This document shows, piece by piece, positions 9,027-17,218 of a stretch of 64,000 nt of DNA. This stretch comes from Roseibium aggregatum (lineage in GTDB: Bacteria > Pseudomonadota > Alphaproteobacteria > Rhizobiales > Stappiaceae), in contig NZ_JAEKJZ010000004.1 of NCBI RefSeq assembly GCF_017309185.1, positions 372,001-436,000 on the forward strand. Direction: 5' to 3'. Position numbers and translations under genes: made by a program. Numbering within the stretch: the stretch's first letter is position 1; each line of letters opens with the position of its first letter. The notes under the pieces were generated by a model. It ran no database searches and was not told the DNA's origin. It saw only the letters and a program-made list of their open reading frames with translations.

Positions 9027-9908
9027 TTATCCGCCGTCGGCCGGGACCGTCGGCGCGCTTGTCGCTGTCCACCGGGGGCCGCTTTCCTCGCGCACCCGCC
9101 GCATGGACATTTCGAAATGGTAGAGATCGGGGCGGTAGAGCACCCGGATGTATTCGACCGGGCGTTCGAGCCGGTCGCGAACAACGCGACGCACCTCGAT
9201 CAGCGGCGCGCCCGCATGGATCGACAGGGCTGTGGCCACTTCCGAGTCCGCCAGTGTCGCCGAAATCGTCTGCTGTGCCGAGGAGACATCGACACCGGCG
9301 CGCTCCAGCAGGTGGAGCAGCGGCTTGACGTCGAGGTCGGCGCGCTCGAATTGCCGGCCGATGTCGGCTGGCACATAGGTTACCAGGAAGGACATCGGCT
9401 GCTCGTCCAGCCAGCGCACGCGCACCGCCCGCTGGACTTCCGTTCCTGCCTCAAGGTCGAGCGCCTGAGCGATGTCCTCGCTCGCCGGCAGGTATTCGAA
9501 GTCGAGTACCTGGGCCCTGGTTGCCACACCCATGAGGGAGACGTTTTCCAGCCAGCCGTCGATGGACGAGGTTACCGCGGGGGCGGGCGGGCGCTTCACG
9601 ACCCTGGTGCCCCGGCCGCGCTCGCGCACGACCAGGCCCGCGTCGGCCAGTTCATTCAGGGCGCGCTTGGCTGTGATGCGGGAAACACCGAACTCGGTGG
9701 TCAGGTCCTGTTCGCTGGGGACGAGATCGCCTTCCGAAAGCTCGCCACCATAGATGCGGTTGCGCAGGATCAGGAAGATCTGGTGATAGAGCGGGACGTG
9801 TCCGGACGGATTGAGCCGCGCCTGCGAGCGCCGCTCCGGTTCCTGGTCCACGTCCATCTGATCCGCTTTCGTGTTCACCACACTTCCCCGACCGATTGAT
9901 TTCTTCAA
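9027..9908 (-). CDS. GntR family regulator with UTRA effector domain (HutC/FarR type)
   Basis: 293-residue repressor-type regulator. N-terminal winged helix near residues 38-110 (PLYHQIFLILRNRI, VPSEQDLTTEFGVSRITAKRALNEL, GLVVRERGRGTRV), then a UTRA ligand-binding domain from about residue 125 to 275 (QALDLEAGTEVQRAVRVRWLD, PLIEVRRVVRDRLERPVEYIRVLYRPDLYHFEM). First gene of the operon that continues into livK, so it is probably autoregulated through the palindrome at 9933-9946 and responds to the imported compound or a product. An unusually long N-terminal arm (about 37 residues) precedes the DNA-binding domain, so an internal start is possible. Confidence 0.92.
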   Translation of the reverse strand: MKKSIGRGSVVNTKADQMDVDQEPERRSQARLNPSGHVPLYHQIFLILRNRIYGGELSEGDLVPSEQDLTTEFGVSRITAKRALNELADAGLVVRERGRGTRVVKRPPAPAVTSSIDGWLENVSLMGVATRAQVLDFEYLPASEDIAQALDLEAGTEVQRAVRVRWLDEQPMSFLVTYVPADIGRQFERADLDVKPLLHLLERAGVDVSSAQQTISATLADSEVATALSIHAGAPLIEVRRVVRDRLERPVEYIRVLYRPDLYHFEMSMRRVREESGPRWTATSAPTVPADGG

Positions 9909-9932
9909 ATGGTATGTGATTATATCATTATG

Positions 9933-9946
9933 TCAACCCGGGTTGA
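9933..9946. promoter_or_regulatory. 14-bp perfect palindrome, likely GntR operator
   Basis: TCAACCCGGGTTGA is a perfect palindrome in the 70-bp AT-rich gap between gntR (minus) and the tautomerase gene (plus). It is flanked by ATATCAT repeats at 9923-9929 and near 9957. Position between two divergent starts fits an operator controlling both. UTRA-type GntR proteins bind palindromes of about this size; binding here is inferred. Confidence 0.6.
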
Positions 9947-9978
9947 TATAGAGACATATCATTTCATGGAGCGCTCTC

Positions 9979-10539
9979 ATGCCGGTCATACGTGTCACGC
10001 TGATTGAAGGGTATCCGGATGAAGCCAGGCTCCGTCTCGGAGAGGCGCTGACCGCTGCAGTTCGCACGACTATCGCCGCGCCGCTTGACGGCATCACCGT
10101 GGCGATCGAGGAACTGAAACCGTCAAACTACATGCGTGGCGGCCAGTCGCGCACGCCCGGCAAGGCTCTCACCGATCCGGCAAGCCGTATCCGGGAGTTC
10201 CTGGAAACGATGGAGGCCCGGGATCTGGACAAGGCCAAAACCTTCCTGGCGCCGGACTTCAGGATGACGTTTCCTGGCGGGGTGGAGTTCGGCCGGCTGG
10301 AGGAGCTGATCGCCTGGGCCGGGCCGCGCTACAATTTCATGCGCAAGACCTATGAGCGCTTCGACACCTGCTCCGGCGACGAGGGCGCCATCGTCTATTG
10401 CCACGGAACGCTCTCGGGCGAATGGCCTGACGGCTCGGCCTTTTCGGATATCCGTTTCATCGACCGTTTCGAATTCTCGGGAGATCTCATCAGCCGGCAG
10501 CAGGTCTGGAACGATCTGGCCGAGAGCGTGAAAGACTAG
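9979..10539 (+). CDS. 4-oxalocrotonate tautomerase-like domain fused to a SnoaL/NTF2-like domain
   Basis: 186 residues in two parts. Residues 2-62 (PVIRVTLIEGYPDEARLRLG, then ITVAIEELKPSNYMRGG) match a 4-oxalocrotonate tautomerase protomer, including the N-terminal Pro that becomes the catalytic base once Met is removed. Residues about 70-180 (PASRIREFLETMEARDLDKA, FRMTFPGGVEF, DIRFIDRFEF) look like an SnoaL/NTF2-like cup domain. Tautomerases of this family move double bonds in 2-hydroxymuconate-type acids. The gene diverges from the gntR-liv-leuCD-hyuB operon and shares its control region, so it probably serves the same pathway. An inverted repeat follows the stop. The fusion itself is the unusual point. 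Confidence 0.85.
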   Translation: MPVIRVTLIEGYPDEARLRLGEALTAAVRTTIAAPLDGITVAIEELKPSNYMRGGQSRTPGKALTDPASRIREFLETMEARDLDKAKTFLAPDFRMTFPGGVEFGRLEELIAWAGPRYNFMRKTYERFDTCSGDEGAIVYCHGTLSGEWPDGSAFSDIRFIDRFEFSGDLISRQQVWNDLAESVKD

Positions 10540-10541
10540 AT

Positions 10542-10573
10542 ACTTTTCAGGTGGCTGCGGCTCCTTGAAAAGT
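10542..10573 (+). terminator. Inverted repeat after the tautomerase fusion gene
   Basis: ACTTTTCAGG pairs with CCTTGAAAAGT (8-bp uninterrupted arm plus GG/CC with one bulge), starting two bases after the stop codon. No clear U-tract follows, so termination strength is uncertain. Confidence 0.4.
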
Positions 10574-10694
10574 CGCAGGCGGAGGTTGCTGCGGACATCC
10601 GGTTCTGGGGCCGGGCGGCGAGATGCCGTATGGACGAAAGCAGAGAGAACCGGGAGTATGTCCCCTGCGTCAAAAACGAAATGTGGAGCGGACA

Positions 10695-11123
10695 ATGGAC
10701 GGCGATGGAAAGACCGAAACCCTCTTTGAACGGATGGGCGGCTCCAAAGCCATCGGCAGGCTGGTGGACCTCTTCTACCAGCGCATGGACAGCTTGCCCG
10801 AAGCCAAAAGGATCCGCGCGATGCACGCGGAGGATCTCGGTCCGACACGGGAAACCCTGAAGCGGTATTTGAGCGAATGGACCGGCGGGCCGAGGCTCTA
10901 TTCACCGGAAAAGGGTCACCCGCGGATGCGCCGGCGTCACATGATGGTCCCGATCGGCGAAGACGAGCGGGACTCCTGGTTGTTGTGCATGCGCGGCGCG
11001 CTGGAACAGGCCGTCGCCGACCCGCAGGCTCAGGCGGACCTTTACGAGAAAATGTCCGGTCTGGCGGATTGGATGCGCAACACACCCGGCAATCCTCATG
11101 ATCTGCGCAACAGGCAGTCCTGA
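10695..11123 (+). CDS. Group II truncated haemoglobin
   Basis: 142-residue 2-over-2 globin of the trHbO type. ATG at 10695 follows GGAGCGG at suitable spacing and gives MDGDGKTETLFERMGG; the frame is open upstream without similarity. Proximal haem-binding His is H82 in KGHPRMRRRHM, with the family block WTGGPRLYSPEKGHP just before it, and a Trp (DSWLLCM) at the position of the conserved G8 Trp. Such proteins bind O2, NO or peroxide in the cytoplasm. It stands alone between two catabolic units, so a general stress or oxygen role is as likely as a pathway role. Confidence 0.88.
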   Translation: MDGDGKTETLFERMGGSKAIGRLVDLFYQRMDSLPEAKRIRAMHAEDLGPTRETLKRYLSEWTGGPRLYSPEKGHPRMRRRHMMVPIGEDERDSWLLCMRGALEQAVADPQAQADLYEKMSGLADWMRNTPGNPHDLRNRQS

Positions 11124-11174
11124 GTGGAAGCGGGTGCCTCGGAGCCAGGTCGAAGAGGGGCGGCGATGTTGCCG

Positions 11175-11654
11175 CTATTGCCCGCCGCCTTTCTGGAACG
11201 GGATCGGCCGTTGTTCCTCGATTGCTTCCATGGCGAAGTAGGACGTGACGTTTTCCAGCTCAACTTCCGAGATCAGGCGCTGGTAGATCGCGTCATAGCT
11301 CGCCATGTCGCGGGTCACCACCTTGATCAGGTAATCGTAATCGCCGCCGATCCGGTAAAAATCGATCACGTCGGGGATTGAGGAAACATGATCCCGGAAG
11401 GTCTCCAGCCAGGTCAGTGAATGATGGCGAGTCCTGATCATCATGATGACCACAAGACCGGCTCCCAACTCCTCGCGGTTCAGCAGCACCGTCCGTTTAC
11501 GGATGGCGTTTGCGGCTTCCAGAGCCTTGAGCCGCCGCCAGCAGGCGTTCTGGGACAGTCCGACCCTGTCGGCGAGTTCCCGCTGGGACTGTGCAGCGTC
11601 GCGTTGAAGTTCCGCGAGTAACCTGCAATCTAATTGATCTAGTTTTATCGCCAT
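11175..11654 (-). CDS. Lrp/AsnC family transcriptional regulator
   Basis: 159-residue feast/famine regulator: N-terminal helix-turn-helix (LDQLDCRLLAELQRDAAQS, ELADRVGLSQNACWRRLKAL, residues 5-50) and a RAM effector domain (VIDFYRIGGDYDYLIKVVTRDM near residue 100-120). It is divergent from the class V aminotransferase gene with about 85 bp between the starts. Lrp-type regulators of this layout usually activate the neighbouring amino-acid catabolic operon in response to its substrate, which is the inferred role for the 11.7-21.4 kb operon. Confidence 0.92.
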   Translation of the reverse strand: MAIKLDQLDCRLLAELQRDAAQSQRELADRVGLSQNACWRRLKALEAANAIRKRTVLLNREELGAGLVVIMMIRTRHHSLTWLETFRDHVSSIPDVIDFYRIGGDYDYLIKVVTRDMASYDAIYQRLISEVELENVTSYFAMEAIEEQRPIPFQKGGGQ

Positions 11655-11660
11655 TTGAAT

Positions 11661-11670
11661 ATCATATGAT
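11661..11670. promoter_or_regulatory. Palindrome in the Lrp/aminotransferase divergent promoter
   Basis: ATCATATGAT is a perfect 10-bp palindrome 7 bases upstream of the Lrp-family start codon, inside an AT-rich gap. Candidate Lrp-type binding half of a longer site; suggestive only. Confidence 0.4.
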
Positions 11671-11700
11671 CGAATTTCTGGGTTTTCTTCCTAAAGAAAT

Positions 11701-13251
11701 GTGATGAATTTCCGTGATTTGAATGTCAATAATCTTTTTATGAGTAATTTACCAAACCTCGCCGAAACCGTTCCGTGCCCTGAGCCAGAAGAAAGTGTGC
11801 TGGACACGTTCCGGACGTGGCTGCGTCAACCGAACCTTGTTGAAGACCTGCGGTCGGGATTGATCGGCGAGGATGCGGTTGTGCCTGGACCTTACGGTCC
11901 GAAAAAACTCGTCTACGCGGATTATGTCGCTTCTGGCCGGGCGCTGGCCCAGGTTGAGGATTTCATCCGTCACGAGGTGCTGCCCTATTACGCCAACAGC
12001 CACACACAGGCCTCCTATTGCGGGGCCTTCGTCACCCGGCTGAGAAACCGGGTCCGCGCGGAAATCGCCCGGATCGTTGGCGCGGACGAAGATTATTCGG
12101 TGGTTTTCACCGGCTCGGGGTCGACGGCCGGGCTGAACCGGATCGTCATGCTGCTGAACATTCCGTCTCTCGTGGCTGCGGGCGGACGCGCCGTGGTTCT
12201 GATCGGGCCTTACGAGCATCACTCCAATCTGCTGCCGTGGCGGGAAAGCGGTGCGGAGGTCATCGAAATACCCGAAGGCGCAACCGGTGGACCGGACCTC
12301 GAAGCGCTTGAGAAGGCGCTGCGCGAAAATGCCGGGGTAGATCTGCTCGTCGGAGCCTTCGGAGCGGCATCGAATGTCACGGGGATCCTCACCGACGACA
12401 GGGCCGTGACCCGGCTTCTAAAGACCCATGGCGCTTTGGCGATCTGGGATTACGGCTGCGCCGCTCCCTATGTGCCGATGAGCATGGGCGCCGATGGGGA
12501 GACGGACACGGCCAAGGACGCTCTTGTCTTCTCACCGCACAAATTCCCCGGCGGGCCGGGCGGGTCCGGTATCATGGTCGTCCGGGACTCGATTGTCCGC
12601 CGCCGGACGCCGACGCTTCCCGGGGGAGGCACGGTGTCCTTCGTTTCTCCGTGGGATCATGTCTATTCCGAAAGCCTGGAAAATCGCGAGGAGGGCGGCA
12701 CGCCGAACGTTCTCGGCGATATCCGCGCCGGCCTGGCGCTGATGGTCAAGGATGCGATCGACGCGGACTGGCTTGCCGCGCGGCAGCGGGACCTGCGGGC
12801 CCGCGCTCTCTGCGTGTGGCGAGACAATCCGCATATTCAACTGCTTGGCAAACAGGGTGTCGAGGCGCTGCCGATCTTCTCGTTTCAGGTGCGCGACGGC
12901 AACGGCGAACCGGTTCATCACCAGCTTTTCACGCGCATGCTGTCCGACATTTACGGCATTCAGGCGCGTGGGGGATGCGCCTGCGCGGGATCTTATGCCC
13001 ATGCGCTGCTGGATATCGATCCGCAAGCCTCCGCCGGCTTGAAGCAGGCCCTGGATGCGGGGTCGGAGATCGAAAAACCGGGATGGGTCCGGTTGAACTT
13101 GTCACCACTTATGCGCGATGAGAAGGTTGATTTCGTCGTAAGGTCGGTAGATTGCCTGGCCCGTGAAAGTGCATCTTATACCAAAGACTATGTGGCCGAT
13201 GTCTCAAACGGCCGGTTTTCCGCTAAAATTCCCGACAGGGCCAAGGCCTGA
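11701..13251 (+). CDS. Class V aminotransferase/cysteine desulfurase-like PLP enzyme
   Basis: About 500-516 residues, PLP-dependent fold type I. The PLP lysine is in FSPHKFPGGPGGSG, and the cofactor region includes GSGSTAGLNRIVMLL and AIWDYGCAAPYVPM. In SufS-type desulfurases the catalytic Cys sits where this protein has RGGCACAGSYAHALL, so cysteines are present but the loop differs. The start is uncertain: GTG 11701, ATG 11704 or ATG 11740 (MSNLPNLAETV); no strong ribosome site separates them. First gene behind the Lrp regulator. Transamination, racemisation or C-S/C-N cleavage of the imported compound are all possible. Confidence 0.85.
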   Translation: MMNFRDLNVNNLFMSNLPNLAETVPCPEPEESVLDTFRTWLRQPNLVEDLRSGLIGEDAVVPGPYGPKKLVYADYVASGRALAQVEDFIRHEVLPYYANSHTQASYCGAFVTRLRNRVRAEIARIVGADEDYSVVFTGSGSTAGLNRIVMLLNIPSLVAAGGRAVVLIGPYEHHSNLLPWRESGAEVIEIPEGATGGPDLEALEKALRENAGVDLLVGAFGAASNVTGILTDDRAVTRLLKTHGALAIWDYGCAAPYVPMSMGADGETDTAKDALVFSPHKFPGGPGGSGIMVVRDSIVRRRTPTLPGGGTVSFVSPWDHVYSESLENREEGGTPNVLGDIRAGLALMVKDAIDADWLAARQRDLRARALCVWRDNPHIQLLGKQGVEALPIFSFQVRDGNGEPVHHQLFTRMLSDIYGIQARGGCACAGSYAHALLDIDPQASAGLKQALDAGSEIEKPGWVRLNLSPLMRDEKVDFVVRSVDCLARESASYTKDYVADVSNGRFSAKIPDRAKA

Positions 13252-13469
13252 AAATGTTATCGCCGTTAAGCAATTTCTCTTGTTCTTTGCCCTTCGCATC
13301 ATGGTATCCGCCGCTGGCCGCATTCGCGCCGCCGGTGGGAGGCTTTTCCTCCGAGGCTCTACCAACCCGGGTTTGGCGCGCCGCGCGTATGCTTTTCCTT
13401 TCGACAATTTGCATCCGCTTCGGGATGGCTGACTGAAACGCTAGTACAGGTGAAGAAAAGGACCGAGTA

Positions 13470-14957
13470 ATGTCTGACACGAGTGCCCCGCTACCTTTGG
13501 ATGGAGCAGGTCTGGATACCCTGGAAAAGCGGTTGTGGGAGAACCTCGAATACCTGTGCTATCCCGGCAAATCCTGGGTTCCGCCAAAGACCGTCGGCGG
13601 GGAAGCGGTGACCGATGTGGTCGTTATCGGCGGTGGCATGTGCGGCATGCTTGCCTGGTTGGCGTTGCGCACCGGCGGTATCGACAATGTCCGCGTTCTC
13701 GATCGCAGTCCGGAAGGTCTCGAAGGCCCTTGGCTCAACTACGCCCGCATGGAAACCCTGCGCTCGCCCAAGAGCCTGACCGGCCCCAGCTTCGGTCACG
13801 GCATGCTGACGTTCCAGGCCTGGTACCGGGCCCAGTTCGGGACAGTGGCCTGGAACGAGCTCGACAAGATCCCCCGTCCCATGTGGATGGACTATCTCAA
13901 ATGGTACCGGAAGGTGCTTGAGGTGCCGACGGAAAACGGCGTTTCGCTCGACCTCGTGGAGCCGGAGGGAGACCTTCTGCGGCTTCACCTGAGCGGCGCG
14001 CAGTCCGGCTCGATCCTGACCCGCAAGCTGGTGATGGCGACCGGCCGCGACGGAACAGGCGTACCGAACATACCGGGCTTCATGGACGGTATCTCGCGCA
14101 AGTACTGGGCGCACAGCGCCGACGAAATCGATTTCGATGCATTGAAAGGCAAGAAGGTTGCGGTCATCGGTGTGGGTGCGTCGGCTGTCGATAACTCCGC
14201 CGAGGCGCTCGAGCATGGGGCCGCGGAAGTGCGCCATCTGATCCGGCGCAAGGAAATGCCGACCGTCAACAAGATGATGGGCATCGGCAGCTACGGCTTT
14301 ACCGCCGGCTACGGCGCCATGCCGGACGAATGGCGCTGGCGGTTCATGAACTATTCCTTCGTCACCCAGACGCCGCCGCCGCACGGATCAACACTGCGGG
14401 TTTCCCGGCACAAGAACGCCTATTTCCATTTCGGCCTGCCTGTCGGCAAGGTGGAGGAAACGGGAGAGGGGCTGAAGATCCACCTCGGCGAGGATTCGGT
14501 CTACGAGGCGGACTTCCTCATCCTCGGCACCGGTTTTTCCGTCTATCCGGAGGCGCGAGCCGAGTTCGGCCCGGCGGCGATGGAGATCTCCCTGTGGCGT
14601 GACGTCTACACGCCGCCGGAAGACGAGCAGAACAGAGACCTTGGCGCGTTCCCCTATCTGAACGGCGATTTCACCTTCCGGGAAAAGACGCCGGGCAAGG
14701 CGCCGTGGCTCGCCAACGTCTATTGCTTCAACTACGGCGCGACCGCGAGTCTTGGAAAAGTATCCGGCGACATTCCGGGCGTTTCGGAAGGGGCTGCCTG
14801 GCTCACCAAGTCGATCGCAGGCAAGCTTTACAGTGAGGACCTTGCCCGGCACTGGCAGGATTTTCAGGACTACAGCACACCGGAGCTGGACGGCAGCGAA
14901 TGGACGCCGACGCCTTTGCCGCAACATGGCAGGGAAGAAGTCGAGGCCGCACAGTGA
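13470..14957 (+). CDS. FAD/NAD(P)H-dependent flavoprotein monooxygenase
   Basis: 495-residue cytoplasmic flavoprotein with two Rossmann motifs: VVVIGGGMCGMLAWLAL near residue 50 for FAD and KKVAVIGVGASAVDNSAEAL near 230 for NADPH. Resembles flavin-containing or N-hydroxylating monooxygenases (LNYARMETLRSPK, ILGTGFSVYPEA). It starts 218 bp after the aminotransferase, a gap holding only a weak GGAGG/CCTCC hairpin, and overlaps the next gene (GTGA/TGA). Because it is bound to an opine-dehydrogenase-like gene and a polyamine-type importer, oxidation of an amine or N-substituted amino acid is plausible. Confidence 0.88.
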   Translation: MSDTSAPLPLDGAGLDTLEKRLWENLEYLCYPGKSWVPPKTVGGEAVTDVVVIGGGMCGMLAWLALRTGGIDNVRVLDRSPEGLEGPWLNYARMETLRSPKSLTGPSFGHGMLTFQAWYRAQFGTVAWNELDKIPRPMWMDYLKWYRKVLEVPTENGVSLDLVEPEGDLLRLHLSGAQSGSILTRKLVMATGRDGTGVPNIPGFMDGISRKYWAHSADEIDFDALKGKKVAVIGVGASAVDNSAEALEHGAAEVRHLIRRKEMPTVNKMMGIGSYGFTAGYGAMPDEWRWRFMNYSFVTQTPPPHGSTLRVSRHKNAYFHFGLPVGKVEETGEGLKIHLGEDSVYEADFLILGTGFSVYPEARAEFGPAAMEISLWRDVYTPPEDEQNRDLGAFPYLNGDFTFREKTPGKAPWLANVYCFNYGATASLGKVSGDIPGVSEGAAWLTKSIAGKLYSEDLARHWQDFQDYSTPELDGSEWTPTPLPQHGREEVEAAQ

Positions 14958-14959
14958 GC

Positions 14960-15451
14960 ATGGAAACCTTGACGAAGAGCACGCTTCTGGACCTTGCCGG
15001 CATTGCCGGGGGCAGCCCCATCGCGGCGGCGCTGGAAGGCCGGAGCAATATTGTCGCCATGACGCAGACCACAGAGGACGCGGTGCTGAAGCCTGTCGAC
15101 GCGGGAAGCTGGTCGCATGATGTCAGGGCGGCGCTGGCCGCCCGGATCGCGGCCCTCAATGGAGAAGGCGCCCTGGCGGATCGTTATTGCGGGCTGATCG
15201 CGGATCCCGAGGTCGCCGAACTGGCGGATCCGCTGAAGTCCGGCAAGGTTCAGGGCATGGAACATGTCTGCGACTTCATGGACAAGGTGGCGGCACAGAC
15301 CCGCGACGTTGATGCGGAAGACATCAGGACCCTGCAGGAAAGCGGTGTCTCCGATGCCGACATCGTCCGACTGTGCGAGATCAACGCCTTCATGTCTTAC
15401 CAGGTGCGCGTTCTGGCCGGTCTCCGGCTGATGAAGGAGACCGGGGCATGA
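14960..15451 (+). CDS. Carboxymuconolactone decarboxylase-fold protein without CxxC
   Basis: 163 residues from ATG 14960; a GTG at 14954 overlapping the previous stop would add two residues. The C-terminal part (LQESGVSDADIVRLCEINAFMSYQVRVLAGL, quoted only to show the helix pair around SYQVRV) fits the AhpD/CMD helical fold, similar to the small CMD-domain proteins that occur in pairs. No CxxC or His of the peroxidase centre is present. The stop overlaps the next gene by 4 bp (ATGA), so it is likely a structural partner of that protein. Confidence 0.75.
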   Translation: METLTKSTLLDLAGIAGGSPIAAALEGRSNIVAMTQTTEDAVLKPVDAGSWSHDVRAALAARIAALNGEGALADRYCGLIADPEVAELADPLKSGKVQGMEHVCDFMDKVAAQTRDVDAEDIRTLQESGVSDADIVRLCEINAFMSYQVRVLAGLRLMKETGA

Positions 15452-16032
15452 GCGATGTCATCCGCAAGTTTACCCGCAATGTTCCTGACTGGCGGCCGAG
15501 GGTCGAGCCGGTCAAGCTGGAAGAGGCTAGCCAGGAACAGCTCGACGCCCTCAAGGTGACGCCCTCCAACACCAAGGTCTCGGCCTATGTTCTGACGCTC
15601 GCCCACGATGTGGAGACGCTGAAGGTCCGCTCGCCGCTCTTCAACGGCATCATGTACGACAAGGGCGGGATGTCCCGGGACGAGCGCGAACTCGGCGCGA
15701 TTGCCGCCTCCATGGTCAATCACTGCATCTATTGCGCCGCTGTCCATGCCGACCGGCACGCCAAGATCGCCAAGGACACCACGGTTACCGACGAACTCTT
15801 CGCCAAGGGTCTCAAGGCCGATCTGTCAACGCGCGACCGGGCCATCTTCGATTTTGCCCATGCGCTGTCCCAGACGCCGTCCGAGGCGACGCCCGAACAG
15901 ATGTCGGCCCTGCGGGACGCGGGTCTCGACGAGGCGGAAATTCTTGACCTGATCCTGTCCACCGCCCTGTTCGGCTGGGCCAACAGGCTGATGCATGTGC
16001 TCGGCGACCCGGTCAGAAAGGTCAGCGCATGA
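15448..16032 (+). CDS. AhpD-like peroxidase-related CMD protein
   Basis: 194 residues. The redox centre is intact: E81 in RDERELGAIAASMVNHCIYCAAVH, Cys93, Cys96 and His100 (ExnCxxCxxxH of AhpD). The start MSDVIRKFTRN overlaps the previous gene by 4 bp. Family members reduce peroxides or act in decarboxylation/dehydrogenation steps with lipoylated or thiol partners. Being coupled to a flavin monooxygenase, it may remove peroxide leaked by that enzyme or process its product; that is inference. Confidence 0.87.
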   Translation: MSDVIRKFTRNVPDWRPRVEPVKLEEASQEQLDALKVTPSNTKVSAYVLTLAHDVETLKVRSPLFNGIMYDKGGMSRDERELGAIAASMVNHCIYCAAVHADRHAKIAKDTTVTDELFAKGLKADLSTRDRAIFDFAHALSQTPSEATPEQMSALRDAGLDEAEILDLILSTALFGWANRLMHVLGDPVRKVSA

Positions 16033-17141
16033 CGGCGGGGGTTCCCTTGAAAGTCGGTATTGCCGGAGCTGGATCGATTGCCTTCGGTACGGCCGCGCTT
16101 TTGAAGCAGATGGGCCACGAGCCCATGTTGTGGTCGCCGTCGGGCGAGGGTACGGCGGAGCTGCGCTCAGCCGGAGACCTGACAGCCGCCGGTGCGATCG
16201 AACTCACTTTCACCCCCGGGATCGCTTCGGACGCCAAAGAGCTTGCGGCGTCAAGTGACGTCATCGTCGTGGCGGTTCCGGGCTATGGCCACAAGGCGAT
16301 TATGGACGCGCTGGCGCCGCACCTAGCCGCCGGTCAACCCGTCATCATTTCCTCTCATGCCTCCTTCGGCGCGCTCTATCTCGCCGACCGGCTCGCGGCA
16401 CGCGGTGTCGAGTTGCCGATCACGGCCTGGGGAACGACGGCGGTGACCGGCCGCCGGCAGGGCGGAACCAGGGTGCAGGTGAATACGGTGCGCTCGCTGA
16501 TCGACATGTGCACCATTCCGGAAAGCTCAACCGACGCCGGCAAGGCCCTTTGCGAGCGCCTTTTCGGCGAAAGGTTCAATTTGCGCGACGGATTGCTGGC
16601 GATCACGCTGTCCAACCTCAATCCCCAGAACCACATGGGTATCGCGCTTGCGAACATGACCCGGATGGAAAAGGGCGAGGCCTGGGGGCAGGGCGAGAAC
16701 GTGACGCCGAATGTCGGCCGTCTGCTCGAGGCGCTCGACAAGGAACGGCTGGCGATCGCCGAAAAGCTCGGTCTGGCCGTGCGGACCATCTTCGAGCATT
16801 TTCATCTGTCTTTTCATGTGCCGGTGGCTTCCATTAGTGACATGAACCAGGAAATGCACAAGATGGGCCGGGGTGGTACGGGACCTTCGACAGGCGACAG
16901 CCGTTATGTGACCGAGGACGTCCCGTTTGGACTGGCCGTCACGGTCGCCCTGGGCAAAATGGCCGGCTGCCCGGCCGTTCTGCACCAGGCCGGGGTGGAG
17001 ATCTTTTCGGCCATGTACGGCCGCGACTTCTTCGCCGAAAATGATCTCCTGCCAGCCATCGGGCTGGAGGAGATGACACTGGACGACTTGCGTCAGGCGG
17101 TTTCGACGGGCTGCCTGGGGGAAGGGGGCGAGCGGGCCTGA
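16029..17141 (+). CDS. NAD/NADP octopine/nopaline dehydrogenase family protein
   Basis: 370 residues. N-terminal dinucleotide-binding motif KVGIAGAGSIAFGTAALL (residues 8-25) and a C-terminal opine-dehydrogenase helical domain (SNLNPQNHMGIALANMTRME, ISDMNQEMHKMGRGGTGPST). Opine dehydrogenases reductively condense an amino acid with a 2-oxo acid, and run in reverse to release them. Overlaps the peroxidase gene by 4 bp (ATGA). Followed after 77 bp by a Pot-type binding protein, so an imported N-(carboxyalkyl)amino acid is a reasonable guess for the substrate. Confidence 0.9.
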   Translation: MTAGVPLKVGIAGAGSIAFGTAALLKQMGHEPMLWSPSGEGTAELRSAGDLTAAGAIELTFTPGIASDAKELAASSDVIVVAVPGYGHKAIMDALAPHLAAGQPVIISSHASFGALYLADRLAARGVELPITAWGTTAVTGRRQGGTRVQVNTVRSLIDMCTIPESSTDAGKALCERLFGERFNLRDGLLAITLSNLNPQNHMGIALANMTRMEKGEAWGQGENVTPNVGRLLEALDKERLAIAEKLGLAVRTIFEHFHLSFHVPVASISDMNQEMHKMGRGGTGPSTGDSRYVTEDVPFGLAVTVALGKMAGCPAVLHQAGVEIFSAMYGRDFFAENDLLPAIGLEEMTLDDLRQAVSTGCLGEGGERA

Positions 17142-17218
17142 CCCGCTTCAGCCGAAAGAGGGGACTGTTCCGCCAAACCATAAAACACCATTGCGCGGAC
17201 AAAACATGGAGACTGGAA

